From NCBI GenBank assembly GCA_031273485.1, contig JAISRS010000301.1, positions 1 to 6,848 on the forward strand: a stretch of 6,848 bases of DNA, in the 5' to 3' direction. The notes under the pieces are model-generated. The model was not told the DNA's origin. It did not search any database and saw nothing but the letters and a program-made list of their open reading frames with translations. Made by a program: the position numbers and the translations under genes. Origin of the DNA: Prevotellaceae bacterium. Its GTDB lineage: Bacteria > Bacteroidota > Bacteroidia > Bacteroidales > UBA932. This document shows positions 5,391-6,848 of the stretch, piece by piece; the stretch's first letter is position 1, and each line of letters begins with the position of its first letter.

Positions 5391-6067
5391 TACCATCCCA
5401 GCAGTTTATCTAATTTTTCATGCAATTCTTTTCCTTTTTCTTCAAGGTCCTGACGTACGGCTTTTTTAGCCGCTTCTTTTGCCATTTCCGCATTGTAGGC
5501 AATCACCACCCGTATCTCTTTGTTTTTGTTGTCTTTGGTACGATACATCTCAATTACGGGAACAACCCTGCCTATACTTTGCGAAATCAGGTTTTTACTC
5601 GCCGACACACTTTGCACCACCGATGCGGCGTCTTCCGCGGCGAGCTGTTTGTTAGCCACGCTGTTTTCAATCAAAGCGGTTACTTCCGTTTGGATTTGTC
5701 CCGCCAAGTTTTGCTTGGCTAATTCCAAGGCTTGCATTTTGGCGGCATCGTAATTTTCGCCAATGGACATGGCTTCTCCCATAATGTATTTCGGGAAAAA
5801 ATTGTCCTCGTACTCATACTGCATCTGGTAGGATTTATCTAACTGTTTTTCGATGGGCAATCCACCCGGAGCGACTAACCACCCGTCTTTGACATATTTT
5901 TTTGCCTCTTTACGTGCGGTTTTACTTGCTTTTTCCTTCACCTGAGCTTTTGTCATCTTTTGGATTTCCTTCCGCTCTTTCATCACATCCGCCGATGTCT
6001 GGGCGGATAACATCATTGTAGAGGCAATTAATATGCCTGCTAACACTAAAATTTTATACTTTATCAT
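5390..6067 (-). CDS. Secreted LPP20-like conserved Bacteroidetes protein
   Basis: Predicted 225 aa from ATG 6067. Residues 1-22 form a signal peptide (cleavage LSA|QT). ATG 6106 would add 13 residues ahead of the signal peptide (MPEPSRRFKYFST) and is less likely. A charged helical region (about 27-60, with KASKTARKEAKK) leads into GWLVAPGGLPIEKQL. Then comes the LPP20/FlgT-like part: KYIMGEAMSIGENYDAAKMQ, ALELAKQNLAGQI and SASKNLISQSIGRVVPVIEM, ending in IRVVIAYN (about 93-192) and a coiled C-terminus (KELHEKLDKLLGW). This arrangement matches a widespread Bacteroidetes family of unknown function that I recognise by pattern only. No catalytic motif is visible. The protein shares its Ala-rich helix plus strand layout with the DUF4384-like gene, but a 368-bp repeat-rich gap separates them, so shared transcription is uncertain. 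No clear TAnnTTTG promoter was found upstream. Confidence 0.8.
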   Translation of the reverse strand: MIKYKILVLAGILIASTMMLSAQTSADVMKERKEIQKMTKAQVKEKASKTARKEAKKYVKDGWLVAPGGLPIEKQLDKSYQMQYEYEDNFFPKYIMGEAMSIGENYDAAKMQALELAKQNLAGQIQTEVTALIENSVANKQLAAEDAASVVQSVSASKNLISQSIGRVVPVIEMYRTKDNKNKEIRVVIAYNAEMAKEAAKKAVRQDLEEKGKELHEKLDKLLGW

Positions 6068-6139
6068 TGTACTAAAATATTTAAAACGCCTACTTGGTTC
6101 GGGCATCGGCTATCCCTTATTTTAATTATGAATGTTTTT

Positions 6140-6181
6140 AACGATGAACGTATAATCGTTTATCATTTATCGTTCATCGTT
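6140..6181. repeat. Inverted repeat AACGATGAACG...CGTTCATCGTT
   Basis: An 11-bp perfect inverted repeat (6140-6150 with 6171-6181) encloses 20 nt that themselves contain ATCGTTTATCATTTATCGTT heptad-like phrases. The arms are the same heptad (CATCGTT) that is tandemly repeated at 5319-5346 on the other side of the LPP20-like gene. It lies about 75 bp upstream of that gene's start. Confidence 0.7.
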
Positions 6182-6246
6182 TAAAACAGTTGATCTTTAG
6201 TCACCGAATTAAACAAATGGAACGAATTTAAAATCCTGCGGATTAC

Positions 6247-6321
6247 CACGAATTTCTTTATCCACGAATTTCACGAATAACACGAATTTTTCATTCTTTA
6301 TTTATTACGAATTTCACGAAA
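6247..6321. repeat. Irregular CACGAATTT repeat cluster
   Basis: CACGAATTT occurs at 6247-6255, 6263-6271 and 6281-6289, with CACGAATAA at 6272-6280 and TACGAATTTCACGAAA at 6306-6321. A small palindrome, AATCC-TGC-GGATT, lies just before it at 6232-6244. This is non-coding intergenic repeat DNA of a type common in Bacteroidetes; no function is evident. Confidence 0.65.
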
Positions 6322-6343
6322 CGCAAGTTCGACGTAGTCAATT

Positions 6344-6364
6344 AAAAAATCCTTTGGATTTTTT
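6344..6364. terminator. AT-rich hairpin with T-tract, possible weak terminator
   Basis: A 9-bp stem, AAAAAATCC (6344-6352) with GGATTTTTT (6356-6364), closes a 3-nt loop. On the plus strand it ends in eight T (6359-6366); on the minus strand six T complete the stem. It has terminator shape in both directions, but the stem has only two G:C pairs. It may instead be a small repeat like AATCC-TGC-GGATT at 6232-6244. Confidence 0.35.
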
Positions 6365-6386
6365 TTCCAATCGACGCATGATTGAC

Positions 6387-6449
6387 AATCCTGTTAATCC
6401 TGTTAATCTTGTTAATCCTGCAAATCCTGTAAATCTTGTTAATCCTGTA
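6387..6449. repeat. Seven tandem 9-bp units (AATCCTGTT)
   Basis: Consecutive units are AATCCTGTT, AATCCTGTT, AATCTTGTT, AATCCTGCA, AATCCTGTA, AATCTTGTT and AATCCTGTA, in perfect 9-bp register from 6387 to 6449. There is no coding signal on either strand. The phrase is related in style to the ATCCGTGTT repeats in the 622-740 element. Confidence 0.85.
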
Positions 6450-6490
6450 AATAATTTGCCACTGTGCCTATTCCTGCTGCTTCACGCACG

Positions 6491-6521
6491 ATTCGTAATT
6501 CATAATTTTTAATTCGTAATT
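6491..6521. repeat. Heptad array, inverted copy of the 5031-5061 array
   Basis: Read on the minus strand the units are AATTACG, AATTAAA, AATTATG, AATTACG and AAT. This is the same 31-bp layout (four heptads plus AAT) as 5031-5061 but in the opposite orientation. The two arrays bracket about 1.46 kb containing the LPP20-like gene. Confidence 0.75.
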
Positions 6522-6525
6522 GAAA

Positions 6526-6661
6526 AAAAAATCCGGCATTTTCAGGTCATTTTTTCCTGTAGAGATCCTTCGATGACCCTTCGATGATCCTTCGATGATC
6601 CTTCGATGATCCTTCGATGAAAATTTCTTCGATGAAATTGCTGATTCATGCCGGATTTTTT
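6526..6661 (-). terminator. Terminator-like long-range stem closing a repeat-filled loop, 3' of the Ig-like gene
   Basis: The arms AAAAAATCCGGCAT (6526-6539) and ATGCCGGATTTTTT (6648-6661) are perfect 14-bp inverted copies. On the minus strand the first arm begins 20 nt after the stop at 6682, and the second ends in a run of nine T. That is the layout of an intrinsic terminator, except that the loop is about 108 nt and holds the 11-bp tandem repeats. A small inner hairpin, CAGG...CCTG, lies at 6542-6558. A palindromic miniature element bounded by the arms is the alternative reading. Confidence 0.55.
6565..6619. repeat. Five tandem 11-bp units (ATCCTTCGATG)
   Basis: The units are 6565-6575, 6576-6586 (ACCCTTCGATG), 6587-6597, 6598-6608 and 6609-6619; all others are exact ATCCTTCGATG. 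A degenerate TCTTCGATGA follows at 6625-6634. The 11-bp period is close to one helical turn, so each unit presents the same DNA face. On the minus strand the unit reads CATCGAAGGAT. Confidence 0.9.
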
Positions 6662-6681
6662 GATTTAATTTTCTCACTCGA

Positions 6682-6848
6682 TCATCCCAAAATTTGTTCT
6701 TGACGAGTGACATTTTCCGGCAGGTCGGAGGCGGTAATCTCAATTTTATCGCCTTCGAGACTGTCGTTAGTTTGCGTGGCTGTGTATTTCCATACATAGC
6801 CCGATGCGTCGGCTTGAGCCTCGCCTTTTTCCACCAAAGAACCGTCGG
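6682..6848 (-). CDS. C-terminal end of a probable Ig-like-domain surface or secreted protein (runs off the window)
   Basis: The last 54 codons and a TGA stop are present; the gene begins beyond position 6848. The sequence reads DGSLVEKGEAQADASGYVWK, then YTATQTNDSLEGDKIEITAS, DLPENVTRQEQIL and a final G. The pattern of a small loop, D-x-S-G-x-x-W-K-Y-T-A, then G-D-x-I-E-I-T-A-S-D-L-P-x-N, resembles the last strands of a bacterial Ig-like (Big-type) module in repetitive adhesins or surface proteins. No type IX secretion C-terminal sorting domain follows, since the protein ends right after the module. With only 54 residues the protein cannot be named, and the Ig-like assignment rests on pattern. 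The composition is coding-like and this frame is open to the window edge. Confidence 0.6.
   Translation of the reverse strand, partial: DGSLVEKGEAQADASGYVWKYTATQTNDSLEGDKIEITASDLPENVTRQEQILG

Noticed and set aside
6468..6797. Minus-strand open frame of 109 codons with SSKDHRRIIEG-type repeats
   Set aside because: Its upstream part is an out-of-frame reading of the Ig-like gene, and the rest translates the 11-bp DNA repeats and intergenic heptads. There is no plausible start signal.

Overview
The window looks like chromosomal DNA of an uncultured or environmental member of the Bacteroidales (Bacteroidetes). The signs are a dxs gene with the Bacteroidales-type N-terminus and a TAnnTTTG promoter element, signal peptides ending in (L)xA|Q, WG-repeat proteins, weak or absent Shine-Dalgarno sequences, and intergenic DNA full of short 7-, 9- and 11-bp tandem repeats. 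All seven genes seen, two of them cut by the window edges, are on the minus strand, so the text below follows transcription from right to left.

Right edge: the C-terminal 54 codons of a probable Ig-like-domain surface protein (6682-6848). It is followed by an unusual terminator-like structure (6526-6661): a perfect 14-bp stem closing a loop of about 108 nt that carries five 11-bp repeats. Positions 6068-6525 hold no gene, only 9-bp repeats, a 31-bp heptad array and small hairpins. Next comes a 225-aa secreted LPP20-like protein (5390-6067). A further 368-bp gap (5022-5389) is packed with heptad repeats and three hairpins.

Centre: a tight three-gene block. A secreted protein with an LPP20-like region and a DUF4384-like domain (4146-5021) is followed after 4 nt by a secreted WG-repeat/caspase-fold protein (2426-4141). 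That gene overlaps by 4 nt (ATGA) a second secreted WG-repeat/caspase protein (777-2429). The downstream caspase keeps the His/Cys dyad (GHG, DACFSG). The upstream paralogue has lost both residues (GQG, DAGFNG) in an intact reading frame. This is therefore a translationally coupled pseudo-caspase/caspase pair with an export-targeted DUF4384 partner, and it is the main candidate for an undescribed system. The likely site of action is the cell envelope or outside the cell.

Left edge: after a long inverted repeat (622-740) lies a small secreted hendecad-repeat protein (254-580), possibly a shortened relic of a larger family. Then a dispersed palindrome (202-233), the dxs promoter, and the first 35 codons of dxs (1-107) running off the window.
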